Source: Sphingobium sp. TKS (lineage in GTDB: Bacteria > Pseudomonadota > Alphaproteobacteria > Sphingomonadales > Sphingomonadaceae). Taken from it: a stretch of DNA of 64,000 nucleotides. A model generated the notes under the pieces. The model worked only from the letters and a program-made list of their open reading frames with translations. It made no database searches and had not been told where the DNA came from. Shown here piece by piece: positions 34,996 to 43,159 of the stretch (the first letter of the stretch is position 1; each line of letters begins with the position of its first letter). The DNA is taken from positions 3,847,001-3,911,000 of the forward strand of contig NZ_CP005083.1 of assembly GCF_001563265.1 (NCBI RefSeq), given 5' to 3'. The translations under genes were made by a program, and so were the position numbers.

Positions 34996-35853
34996 ATGAC
35001 CCCGCGAACGATTCTGTTTCCAACCGATTTTAGCGGTCGCTGCGACCGAGCCCGCGACCGCGCGATACAGCTGGCGAGCGAGTGGCGCGCACATCTGGTT
35101 CTTCTCCATGTTCAGAGGGATCCCGATCCCGCAGACATGCTCGACGGACTGCAGGCTGCCGAGAGTCGCCTTCATGCCCGCTTGCGGGCGGAGGTGGCGG
35201 ACCCGGATATTCCGGTCGAGACACGCCTCGCCACCGGCGCCGTCTCGCAGGCGGTGCTGGAAGCGTCAACCGCATGCGGGGCGGATCTCATCGTGACCGG
35301 CATCTCGCGCCATGACGATATCGGGGATTTCCTGATCGGCACGACCGTGGAGCGCATGATACGCCATGCTCATGCGCCGGTGCTTATCGTGAAGGAAAAG
35401 ACTCAGCACCACTATCGCCGGGTCTTGGTCGCAACCGATTTCTCCGGCTGCTCGGCCCAGGCGCTTCGCACGGCCATGGCCGCATTCCCCGCTGCCGAGA
35501 TCACTCTCGTTCACGCCTATCACGTGCCGCTGGAGGCACTTCGGGGCCGGGAAGGGCCGGCAGCTGCGCTGCAGGCCAGGATAGCCTATGATCTGGATGC
35601 CTTTCTGGACAGGACCGATCTGCCCGCCGACGCACGCGACAGGCTGGATATCAATGTCGACTATGGCGAGGTTTGCGAGGTTGTCCGCAATCATGTGAAG
35701 CTGAGCGAAACCGACCTGGCCGTGATCGGAACGCACGGTCGATCGGCCCTGACGGTGGCGGTGCTCGGCAGCACGGCGCGGGCGCTGCTCAGCCGTCTCG
35801 ATTGCGATGTCCTGCTCGTGCGCCAGCAGCCGCAGGCGGATGCTGCCGTCTGA
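34996..35853 (+). CDS. Universal stress protein, two UspA domains
   Basis: This 285-residue protein has two Usp domains. MTPRTILFPTDFSGRCDRA to VLIVKE is the first, HYRRVLVATDFSGCSAQA to VLLVRQ the second. Both keep G-x-x-G ATP-loop patterns (ISRHDDIGDFLIGTTVER; GTHGRSALTVAVLGSTAR). The start at 34996 replaces a longer frame because Usp strand 1 begins at residue 4. It is the third Usp gene of the window. The stop TGA overlaps a CTG that is probably the start of the phospholipase D gene (CTGA), so the pair is translationally coupled. Confidence 0.9.
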   Translation: MTPRTILFPTDFSGRCDRARDRAIQLASEWRAHLVLLHVQRDPDPADMLDGLQAAESRLHARLRAEVADPDIPVETRLATGAVSQAVLEASTACGADLIVTGISRHDDIGDFLIGTTVERMIRHAHAPVLIVKEKTQHHYRRVLVATDFSGCSAQALRTAMAAFPAAEITLVHAYHVPLEALRGREGPAAALQARIAYDLDAFLDRTDLPADARDRLDINVDYGEVCEVVRNHVKLSETDLAVIGTHGRSALTVAVLGSTARALLSRLDCDVLLVRQQPQADAAV

Positions 35854-37400
35854 TCCGGATCGTCATCCTTGCCTGCCTGGGCTTCGTCGCGGCGTCGATG
35901 CTCGCGACCTGGGTCTACGGCCTGTTCGCCAGTCGCGCGCAGGGGGAGCCTTCCTACGCACTGTCGATCGAACGCGGCCGGACGCCGCTCGATCAGCGTA
36001 TTGGCGCCACGACGGATGCGCACCCCGGTGAGAGCGGCCTGCTTTTGCTGGACGAGAATCTCGACGCCTTCGCGGCACGTGGATTGTCGGCGCGCAAGGT
36101 CGAGCGCTCGCTCGATCTGATGTATTACATCTGGCACGACGATCTGACCGGCCGCCTTCTTCTGGCCGAGGCCCTGTCCGCGGCCGATCGCGGCGTCAGG
36201 GTGCGGATCCTGATCGACGACATCGGCACCAGCCATACATCTGATGCGATGATCGCCATGGCGCATCATCCGCATATCGAGATCCGTATCTTCAACCCGA
36301 CCCGGGCGCGGCAGGGCGGCTTGCGGCGCGGCATCGAAATGATGCTGCGCGCCTTCAGCGTGACCCGGCGCATGCACAACAAGGCCTGGATCGCTGATGG
36401 CCGCGTCGCCATCCTTGGCGGGCGCAATATCGGCGACGCCTATTTCGATGCCGCGACGCAAACCAATTTCCGCGACATGGACGTGCTGGTGATGGGGCCA
36501 GCCGTCGCCCAGACGGAGAAGATCTTCGACGATTACTGGAACAGCGGCCTGGCGTTGCCGGTCGATAGGCTTTCGCCCTTGAAAGATCCTGGCGTGGCGC
36601 TGACGCGGATCGCCGCCGAATTGAGCAACGCTGCCAATGAGGCTGCCGCGCGCCCCTATCTGGAGCGCATCGCCAAACGGCTCTCGCTTCTCGATCCCGA
36701 GACCACGCGGCCCGACTGGACTCGCGCCGCCCGCGTGATCGCCGATCCGCCGCGCAAAGTGCTGGGCAAGGAGGGCAAGAACTGGCTGATGCACGACCTG
36801 CTGCCGGTCTTCGATGCGGCGCGGGAAAGGCTTGAAATCACTTCGCCCTATTTCATCCCCGGCGAGGAAGGCACGGCGGCGCTCGCCGCGATTGCGGCAA
36901 AGGGGGTTTCGGTCTCGGTCCTGACCAATTCTCTTGCGGCAACCGATGTCGCCGCGGTCCATGGCGGTTATGCGCGCTACCGTGTTCCGCTGCTCGAGGC
37001 AGGGATCAAGCTCTGGGAATTGCGGCCCGAGCATCAGGAGCGGGACTTTTCCCTGCGAGGATCGAGCCGGGCAAGCCTGCACACCAAGGCTTTCACTGCC
37101 GACGGGCATATGGGGTTCATCGGCTCGATGAACCTGGATCCTCGTTCGGCTTCCCTCAACACGGAAATGGGCGTCCTCTTCGAGTCCGAGGCCCTGGCCC
37201 GGAAGATGGCTGCCATCTGGCAGCGCGATACCGCGCCCTCCCGCAGCTATGAGGTCTGTCTGACGTCGGATGGCGACGTGGAATGGGCCGGGAGCCGGAA
37301 CGGCGTGCCCGTCCGATACGACCGGGAACCGGAAGCCTCGTTCTGGCGCAGACTAACCGCACAGGCCATTGGCCTTCTGCCGCTGGAATCGCAGCTTTGA
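35850..37400 (+). CDS. Phospholipase D-family protein (cardiolipin synthase-like)
   Basis: The product, about 516 residues, has an N-terminal membrane anchor (IRIVILACLGFVAASMLATW) and two HKD motifs: HNKAWIADGRVAILGGRN (His about residue 176) and HTKAFTADGHMGFIGSMN (His about 411). It belongs to the PLD superfamily, close to cardiolipin synthase/phosphatidyltransferases, so it could remodel phospholipid head groups at the inner membrane. No ATG, GTG or TTG lies in frame near the anchor; the likely start is CTG 35850, which overlaps the usp stop as CTGA. ATG at about 35898 would remove half the anchor. The upstream open frame is a shadow of usp. Confidence 0.88.
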   Translation: MIRIVILACLGFVAASMLATWVYGLFASRAQGEPSYALSIERGRTPLDQRIGATTDAHPGESGLLLLDENLDAFAARGLSARKVERSLDLMYYIWHDDLTGRLLLAEALSAADRGVRVRILIDDIGTSHTSDAMIAMAHHPHIEIRIFNPTRARQGGLRRGIEMMLRAFSVTRRMHNKAWIADGRVAILGGRNIGDAYFDAATQTNFRDMDVLVMGPAVAQTEKIFDDYWNSGLALPVDRLSPLKDPGVALTRIAAELSNAANEAAARPYLERIAKRLSLLDPETTRPDWTRAARVIADPPRKVLGKEGKNWLMHDLLPVFDAARERLEITSPYFIPGEEGTAALAAIAAKGVSVSVLTNSLAATDVAAVHGGYARYRVPLLEAGIKLWELRPEHQERDFSLRGSSRASLHTKAFTADGHMGFIGSMNLDPRSASLNTEMGVLFESEALARKMAAIWQRDTAPSRSYEVCLTSDGDVEWAGSRNGVPVRYDREPEASFWRRLTAQAIGLLPLESQL

Positions 37401-37484
37401 CCCAAGCAGGCTTTCGGCGCCGTCTTCAATTTTGCGTGTTGCCGACGAATGGACCGTCTGCGACGGGGACCTGTTTCCTTGAGA

Positions 37485-38069
37485 TCATGCGCTTGAGCGC
37501 GGATCGTTGTCGGAGCGCAGAAATCTGCTCCAGTCGATCTGGGCGAGCGCAGCAAGCAGGATGATCATGCCGATCTGCATCGCGATGCCCCACGGACTGG
37601 TGAGGCGCTCGGTAAAGACGTCACCCAGGCTCGATTTGCGGATCACGCCTGCTGTCGCGGCATAGATCGAATAGGAGACGAGACGCCCGACGAAAAACGC
37701 TGCTGTGAACTTCCCCAGCCTGATACCCGCAAGGCCGGCCGCTTCGAACAGTTGCGCCGAGGGAAGCGGAGAGAGAGCGAACAGTGCGAGCCCGAAAATC
37801 GCGCTTTTCGGTCGGTCCTCGACGACTTTTTTCGCTGCTTCGAGGTTGCGCTTTTGTTTCGCGGGCAAATAGTCCTTGAGAAATCGAAAGCCCCAGGCAA
37901 GCAGCAAACGTCCAAGAGCGGCCGCGAGCGCGCCAATGAACACGATCAAGGCGACAGGCAGATCGGTCGTCAGGCCATAGAGAACGATGATCGACCATGT
38001 CGGGGGACCGAACGCGGGCAACAGGTTGATACCAAGGACGATCAGGAAGAGAATCAGGCACGCGGTCAT
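37485..38069 (-). CDS. Small integral membrane protein, VTT/DedA-like
   Basis: The 194-residue product is hydrophobic, with about five or six membrane spans. It has MTACLILFLIVLGINLLPAF at the N-terminus and FALSPLPSAQLFEAAGLAG in the centre, the latter resembling the re-entrant loop of the VTT/DedA superfamily, which includes lipid scramblase-like proteins. The assignment is by pattern only; an alternative is an uncharacterised family. It lies convergent to the phospholipase D gene (84 bases between stops) and ahead of nothing tightly coupled on its own strand. Confidence 0.65.
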   Translation of the reverse strand: MTACLILFLIVLGINLLPAFGPPTWSIIVLYGLTTDLPVALIVFIGALAAALGRLLLAWGFRFLKDYLPAKQKRNLEAAKKVVEDRPKSAIFGLALFALSPLPSAQLFEAAGLAGIRLGKFTAAFFVGRLVSYSIYAATAGVIRKSSLGDVFTERLTSPWGIAMQIGMIILLAALAQIDWSRFLRSDNDPRSSA

Positions 38070-38150
38070 TTCGCCTTCGGCGTTATCGCATTTGCGCAGG
38101 GTCAGCGAGCCGGATGGGAGAGATGTCTTTCAGCCTGTCAATCCATGCGT

Positions 38151-38561
38151 CTACTTCTCGACGCGCGTCCAGATCTGCGACCGGCACCCGATGCGCCCGA
38201 CGAGGCAGCCGTTCGCCTCGAGCCTGTTGCTGTCGAGTACCGTGACGCGCCCGGTGAAGGTCCGGCCGATATCGGGCACGAAAACGCGGCCGCGCCACAC
38301 GCCGGGCTGCTCCTGCTCGAAATCACGAAACAGCTGTGCGCCCACCAGAGGATCCGGGCTGCCCTTGCGCGCATCGGCTTTCGCCTTGTCGTTAGCCCAG
38401 ACGACGACACCGCACATCCTGTCGTCGCACGGTTGCGCGCGGATATGCACACTGTTTGCAGGGTTGCGCCAGATAGTCCCGGAAATGCTCGATGCCGGAG
38501 CATTTCCGACCGTTGCCGCCAGGATGAGCAAGACCGAAAGCGGTTTGTATCCTCCGATCAT
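38151..38561 (-). CDS. DUF2147-family periplasmic protein
   Basis: The start at 38561 gives a signal peptide (MIGGYKPLSVLLILAATVG). The mature part has ISGTIWRNPANSVHIRAQPC, CGVVVWANDKAKADARKG and GRVTVLDSNRLEANGCLVG, the pattern of the DUF2147 family, whose members are small secreted proteins of unknown function. Four Cys residues may form two disulfides. The length (about 136 residues) is normal for the family. It lies 50 bases from the HdeD-like gene on the same strand, so cotranscription is likely. Confidence 0.8.
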   Translation of the reverse strand: MIGGYKPLSVLLILAATVGNAPASSISGTIWRNPANSVHIRAQPCDDRMCGVVVWANDKAKADARKGSPDPLVGAQLFRDFEQEQPGVWRGRVFVPDIGRTFTGRVTVLDSNRLEANGCLVGRIGCRSQIWTRVEK

Positions 38562-38611
38562 CCTGGCGTTTCCTTTGTTGTTCGGGGCAGGGCACCCTTG
38601 CCGCACTAAGT

Positions 38612-39184
38612 CTATAGCTTACCGATGCGGCGCAGACCCATGGCGAGGATGATGAGGAAGGTTCCTCGCAGCAGGAAGCTCAGGCCGACCGCCAATGCCA
38701 GGAAGGCAAGTCCGGTCGCGGGATCGCTGAACAGGAGGAGACCGCCCAGAACAGTGTCGAGAACGCCGAGTAGCAGGCGCCAGCCCCGGTCATGCGCAGA
38801 CTGGAATGCGCCGACGATTTCGAAAACGCCGATGATGAGCAACCAGGCGCCGATCAGCGCGACGAGCGTCAAGGCCCCGGCGAAGGGATTGAAGAAAGTG
38901 ATGGCGGCCGCGACGAGGCTCAGCACGCCGAGGAGGATCTCGATCCAGCGTGCGCGCCGGGAGAGCGAGGACAACCCGGCCGCGATAGCCAGTATTCCGT
39001 ATATGAGGAGCGCCACGGCAAGGAAAACACCTGTCGCGAAGCCCGTCGCGATTGGGTTGAGGAGCGCAAAAACGCCGATCAGGATCACGAGCAGCCCATA
39101 AGCCAGGACCCAGCCCCAACTGGTCTCCAATGCCGGGTCGGCCATACCATAGGGGCTGGAATAGCGCCTCGATTGTGACGGCAT
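38612..39184 (-). CDS. hdeD: HdeD-family membrane protein (DUF308)
   Basis: The 190-residue protein has six predicted membrane helices in three pairs, with WVLAYGLLVILIGVFALLNP, the DUF308 repeat seen again as WIEILLGVLSLVAAAITFFNP and WRLLLGVLDTVLGGLLLFSD. In E. coli, HdeD is needed for acid resistance at high cell density; its molecular action is not known. The ATG at 39184 is taken because the polar N-terminal tail (MPSQSRRYSSPYG) is typical. Its frequent presence in stress islands fits this context. Confidence 0.85.
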   Translation of the reverse strand: MPSQSRRYSSPYGMADPALETSWGWVLAYGLLVILIGVFALLNPIATGFATGVFLAVALLIYGILAIAAGLSSLSRRARWIEILLGVLSLVAAAITFFNPFAGALTLVALIGAWLLIIGVFEIVGAFQSAHDRGWRLLLGVLDTVLGGLLLFSDPATGLAFLALAVGLSFLLRGTFLIILAMGLRRIGKL

Positions 39185-39324
39185 GTGAAGGGCTCCTTCT
39201 TGGTGACTCGGAACTTTTGCTGTGAGCGTGTCGACTATTGCCAGAGTGCAACCTCAAGTCGAGCAGGAAGCGCTGATGTCGCAGGAGGCGTCGCTCAAGT
39301 GCGTGATGTGCATGAAGGCGGGTT

Positions 39325-40548
39325 TCAACGCACCAGTGCCACGCCCAGACGAAAACGGGTCGTATGGCGATCATAGTCGAGCAGATTCTCGCCATAGCCG
39401 ATGAAGCTCTGGCCGAAGAGATAGAAGTCGGGTCCCCCACCCAATAGCCGCGAGAGCGGATAGGAAAGATCGGCGGCGAGTGCGCCTTTGCCGCTGGAGA
39501 CGCTGAACCGCGTGGATGTCGTAAGGCGTAGGCCGTCATCTTTCCCGACTTCCAGGAAGAGCGAGCTATTGCCCCTGTAGCGGCGGATATCGGGATTGTC
39601 GGATTTGTCGCCGACAAGGAGGGAGAAGCGCGGAGCTACCGACAGGCGATAGCCGCCGCCCAGTGGGAAGGCGGCCATCGGCGCCACATAGAGCGTGTTG
39701 AGGCTGCGGGAATCGAGACCGGAGCGACCGTTGGATTCATGGCGAAAGCCGCCCTGTGCGCTCAGCGAGATGCCGCGTGTCAACGTAGCTGAAGGGGTCA
39801 GGTAGAAGAGTTCCGGCTGATAGTCGATGTTACGAAACGGCGAGGAATCCGCGCCAAGATCCCAGAACATGCGCTGGGTATAGGCAAAATGCAGTCCGTC
39901 GCGCCAGGAAAGTGGCAAGCCCTGGGCGCGTCTCGTTCCGAAAATCTGATATTTGAAGCTGATCTGGATGCGTGCGGCGCTGTCGGTGCTCGGACCATAG
40001 ACAGCATAGATCGGTTCATAGGCCGACAGGTTGGCGAAAAAGGCGTTGCCCGCCGACCGGTCCGAGGGAGGCGGCACAGCCTTGTTTTCCAACCCCGGCG
40101 CGTTGGGAGGCCCGGATTGCGCGGAGGTGTTCGTGGCTATTTGCGCCCCTCGGTCCGCGGGCCGCAATGCCAGCGTGATCTGCCGCGTGCCCCATGCGGG
40201 AACGGAGATCGCGGCGCCTTCCAGCGACAGATTGGTCCTCCGCGCAAGCCGGTAGGTCGCGCGCGTGAAACCGCCAGGTGGAATGATCGGGTTTGGAGGC
40301 GTCGTCGCCATGCGCTCCAGCCAGACGGTGCGAGAGACGCCGCTCTGCTCCACCTGCGCTTCGATGCGGTCCGGAAGGGCCATGCCCTGCGGATCGCCGC
40401 TGTCATTGAGCAGGCGCAGATCGACCAGAACGGCGCCGGTTTCGTCCTCCTGCCCGGCATCGCTGATCAGGATTTCGACGGGCGATGCGGCATGAGCCGC
40501 GGCAGGGGTGGCAAGCGCGATGGCGGCAAGGCTTATCGCGCGCCTCAT
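39325..40548 (-). CDS. pldA: Outer-membrane phospholipase A (OMPLA)
   Basis: The product has a signal peptide (MRRAISLAAIALATPAAAHA), an N-terminal extension of unknown structure (about 21-165) and an OMPLA beta-barrel (about 170-407). The catalytic triad is present: FRHESNGRSG gives His270 and Ser272, and Asn284 follows 12 residues later in RSLNTLYV, the spacing of E. coli OMPLA (His142, Ser144, Asn156). It should hydrolyse phospholipids that reach the outer leaflet. ATG 40548 overlaps the ackA stop by four bases, so pldA is the last gene of the phaC - pta - ackA - pldA operon, an unusual partner for metabolic genes. Confidence 0.9.
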   Translation of the reverse strand: MRRAISLAAIALATPAAAHAASPVEILISDAGQEDETGAVLVDLRLLNDSGDPQGMALPDRIEAQVEQSGVSRTVWLERMATTPPNPIIPPGGFTRATYRLARRTNLSLEGAAISVPAWGTRQITLALRPADRGAQIATNTSAQSGPPNAPGLENKAVPPPSDRSAGNAFFANLSAYEPIYAVYGPSTDSAARIQISFKYQIFGTRRAQGLPLSWRDGLHFAYTQRMFWDLGADSSPFRNIDYQPELFYLTPSATLTRGISLSAQGGFRHESNGRSGLDSRSLNTLYVAPMAAFPLGGGYRLSVAPRFSLLVGDKSDNPDIRRYRGNSSLFLEVGKDDGLRLTTSTRFSVSSGKGALAADLSYPLSRLLGGGPDFYLFGQSFIGYGENLLDYDRHTTRFRLGVALVR

Positions 40549-41738
40549 GATGGATTCTCCCCCAGCACATGCAAGGTGTGGAGCGCGATCATCCGTTCCT
40601 CGTCGGTGGGAATGACGCGCACCGCGACATGGCTGCCGGGCGTGCTGACAAGCGGGGCGCCGGCAGCGTTCGCCTGTTCGTCGAGTTCCACGCCCAGCCA
40701 TGCGAGGCGTGCGCAGATACGCTGGCGCATCGCGGCGTCGTTCTCTCCGATCCCGGCGGTGAAGACGATGCCGTCCAGCCCGCCCATCGACGAGGCGAGC
40801 GCGGCCGTCTCGCGCGCGGCGCGCCAGGCGAACAGCGCCATCGCCTCTTCCGCTTCCGGCGCATCGCTGGCCGCGAGCGCCCGCATGTCGCTCGACAGGC
40901 CGGACACGCCGAGCAGGCCGGACTGCCGGTAAAGCATGTCCTCCACATCGGCCGCGCTCATGCCCATGCGGAGCTGAAAGTGCAGGATCACGCCGGGATC
41001 GATAGTGCCGCAGCGCGTGCCCATCACCAGGCCGTCGAGCGCAGTGAAGCCCATGGTCGTATCGACGCTCCTGCAGTCCCGCATGGCGCAGAGGCTGGCC
41101 CCGTTGCCCAGGTGCGCCGCGACCACGCGGCCCGCGGCCAGCGCCGGGTCGATCTCCGCGAGACGCATTGCGACATATTCATAGGACAGGCCGTGAAAGC
41201 CGTAGCGGCGGATGCCCTGATCGTGGAACTTGCGCGGGATGGCCAGGCGCGAGGCGACGTCCGGCTTGTCGTGGTGGAAGGCCGTATCGAAGCAGGCGAC
41301 CTGCGGCAGGTCGGGTTTCAGCTTCGCGATCGCGCGGATCGCCGCGAGGTTGTGCGGCTGATGCAGCGGGGCGAGGGGGCACAGCGTTTCCAGCCTGTCC
41401 AGCAGGTCGGCATCGACCAGGCGGGGCGTGACGAAGTCCAGGCCGCCATGCACCACGCGATGGCCGATGGCGATCACGTCCCGCCCTTCCAGCGGATGAT
41501 CTCCCGCCCAGGCGAAGAGGTCCGCCAGGAGATCCGCATGGCTGAGCGCAGCGCCGTCCGGCCAGTCCCGCTCGATGAGGATTTCTCCCGTCGCGGAGCG
41601 GGCCCGCAGGCTGGGCGCGATGCCGATCTTCTCGATCTTGCCGCCTGCCGAGAGCGTCAGCCCGTCCCGGCCATCGAGCGTGAACAGCGAGAACTTGATG
41701 CTGGACGAACCGGAGTTGATCGCGACGACGGCTTTCAT
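40545..41738 (-). CDS. ackA: Acetate kinase
   Basis: The 397-residue protein has MKAVVAINSGSSSIKFSLFTL, the first acetate-kinase signature with the phosphate-binding Asn-Ser-Gly-Ser-Ser, and later GHRVVHGG and VAHLGNGASLCA (second signature) plus FTAGIGEN. It turns acetyl phosphate and ADP into acetate and ATP, or the reverse. The start at 41738 overlaps the stop of the MaoC-Pta gene. With Pta it offers a substrate-level ATP path when respiration is limited, in keeping with the oxygen-sensing genes nearby. Confidence 0.95.
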   Translation of the reverse strand: MKAVVAINSGSSSIKFSLFTLDGRDGLTLSAGGKIEKIGIAPSLRARSATGEILIERDWPDGAALSHADLLADLFAWAGDHPLEGRDVIAIGHRVVHGGLDFVTPRLVDADLLDRLETLCPLAPLHQPHNLAAIRAIAKLKPDLPQVACFDTAFHHDKPDVASRLAIPRKFHDQGIRRYGFHGLSYEYVAMRLAEIDPALAAGRVVAAHLGNGASLCAMRDCRSVDTTMGFTALDGLVMGTRCGTIDPGVILHFQLRMGMSAADVEDMLYRQSGLLGVSGLSSDMRALAASDAPEAEEAMALFAWRAARETAALASSMGGLDGIVFTAGIGENDAAMRQRICARLAWLGVELDEQANAAGAPLVSTPGSHVAVRVIPTDEERMIALHTLHVLGENPS

Positions 41739-43156
41739 GCGCTCGCCGTCCCCGGCAGGCCGGGCGCGGCCTTGGTGGCGGCGCGCGCCATCAGCACCGC
41801 GACCGCGCAGGAGGCGAGGCGGGTGCGCAGGCTGTCGGCCCGGCTGGCGAGGATGATCGGCACGCGCGCGCCCAGCACGATGCCTGCCGCGTCCGCACCG
41901 CCCAGGAAGGTGAGTTGCTTGGCCAGCATGTTGCCAGCCTCCAGGTTTGGCACGACGAGAATTTCCGCTTTGCCCGCCACCGGCGAGACGATGCCTTTCT
42001 CCTTCGCGGCGGCTTCGCTGATCGCATTGTCGAAAGCCAGGGGTCCGTCCAGCACGCCGCCCGTGATCTGACCGCGATCGGCCATCTTGCACAGGGCAGC
42101 GGCGTCGAGTGTGGATTGCATCGCGGGATTGACAGTCTCCACGGCGGAAAGGATCGCCACTTTCGGTTCCGCGATGCCGATGACATGGGCAAGGTCGATG
42201 GCGTTGCGGATGATGTCCGCCTTCTCCTCGAGTGTCGGCGCGATGTTGATCGCGGCATCCGTGATGATGAGCGGTGTCGGATGGTTCTGGACGTCCATGA
42301 CATAGGCATGGCTGATCCGGCGCTCGGTTCGCAGGCCCGTGGCGGAGCGCACGATGGCGCCCATCAATTCGTCGGTATGGAGCGAGCCTTTCATCAACAG
42401 CTTCGCTTCGCCGCCGCGCACCAGGTCCACGGCCTTTGCCGCCGCTTCGTGGCTATGGGCGGCGGATACGATGCGGAAAGGCGAAATGTCCTTGCCGGCG
42501 TCTTCGGCCGCCTTGCGGATCTTCGCTTCCGGCCCGACCAGGATCGGCATGATGAGATTGGCTTCGGCGGCTTCAATCGCGGCCAGCATGGCGGCCGCGC
42601 TGCAGGGATGAGCCACCGCCGTCGGTTCCGGCACGCCATTGGCGGTCATCTCGATCAGCTTGCGGTAGCCGTCATGGTCGCGCAGGCTGACCTCCGGCAG
42701 CGCCGCACGGGGGCGGCGGACCTTCTCGGCCGGCGCCTTGACTTCGGCCTGGCCGCTGATGACTTCCTCGCCGTCCTGGTTGACGCAGCGGCAATCGAAC
42801 AGGATATCATGGTGCGCGCGTTTTTCCGCCACCGTCACCGACGCCGTGATCGTGTCGCCAAGGCCTACCGGCCGCGTGAACTGCAGCGACTGGCTGAGAT
42901 AGATCGCGCCGGGGCCGGGCAGTTCGGTGCCCAGCACGGCGGAGATGAGACCGCCGCCCCATAGTCCGTGCGCGATGACGCGGCGGAACATGTCGGTCGC
43001 GGCATAGTCGGCGTCCATATGCGCCGGGTTCACGTCGCCGGACACGAGCGCGAAAAGCTGGATGTCCTCTTCGGTCAGCGTGCGCGAGATACTGGCGGTA
43101 TCGCCCACTTTTATCTCGTCGAAGGTGCGGTTCTCGATCATGGTTCCGTCAGTCAT
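41735..43156 (-). CDS. pta: MaoC-like / phosphate acetyl(butyryl)transferase fusion
   Basis: The 473-residue protein joins two domains. The first (about 1-145) is a MaoC hot-dog fold with LFALVSGDVNPAHMDADYA, the hydratase Asp-x-x-x-x-His pattern. The second (about 155-465) is a PTA/PTB domain with AHPCSAAAMLAAIEAA, LLMKGSLHTDELMGA and HAYVMDVQNHPTPLIITDAA. Such fusions are annotated as bifunctional enoyl-CoA hydratase / phosphate acetyltransferase. The transferase would make acyl phosphate for AckA; the hydratase could serve (R)-3-hydroxyacyl-CoA supply for PHA. The stop of phaC lies 3 bases from its start and its own stop overlaps ackA. Confidence 0.93.
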   Translation of the reverse strand: MTDGTMIENRTFDEIKVGDTASISRTLTEEDIQLFALVSGDVNPAHMDADYAATDMFRRVIAHGLWGGGLISAVLGTELPGPGAIYLSQSLQFTRPVGLGDTITASVTVAEKRAHHDILFDCRCVNQDGEEVISGQAEVKAPAEKVRRPRAALPEVSLRDHDGYRKLIEMTANGVPEPTAVAHPCSAAAMLAAIEAAEANLIMPILVGPEAKIRKAAEDAGKDISPFRIVSAAHSHEAAAKAVDLVRGGEAKLLMKGSLHTDELMGAIVRSATGLRTERRISHAYVMDVQNHPTPLIITDAAINIAPTLEEKADIIRNAIDLAHVIGIAEPKVAILSAVETVNPAMQSTLDAAALCKMADRGQITGGVLDGPLAFDNAISEAAAKEKGIVSPVAGKAEILVVPNLEAGNMLAKQLTFLGGADAAGIVLGARVPIILASRADSLRTRLASCAVAVLMARAATKAAPGLPGTASA

Positions 43157-43159
43157 TGC

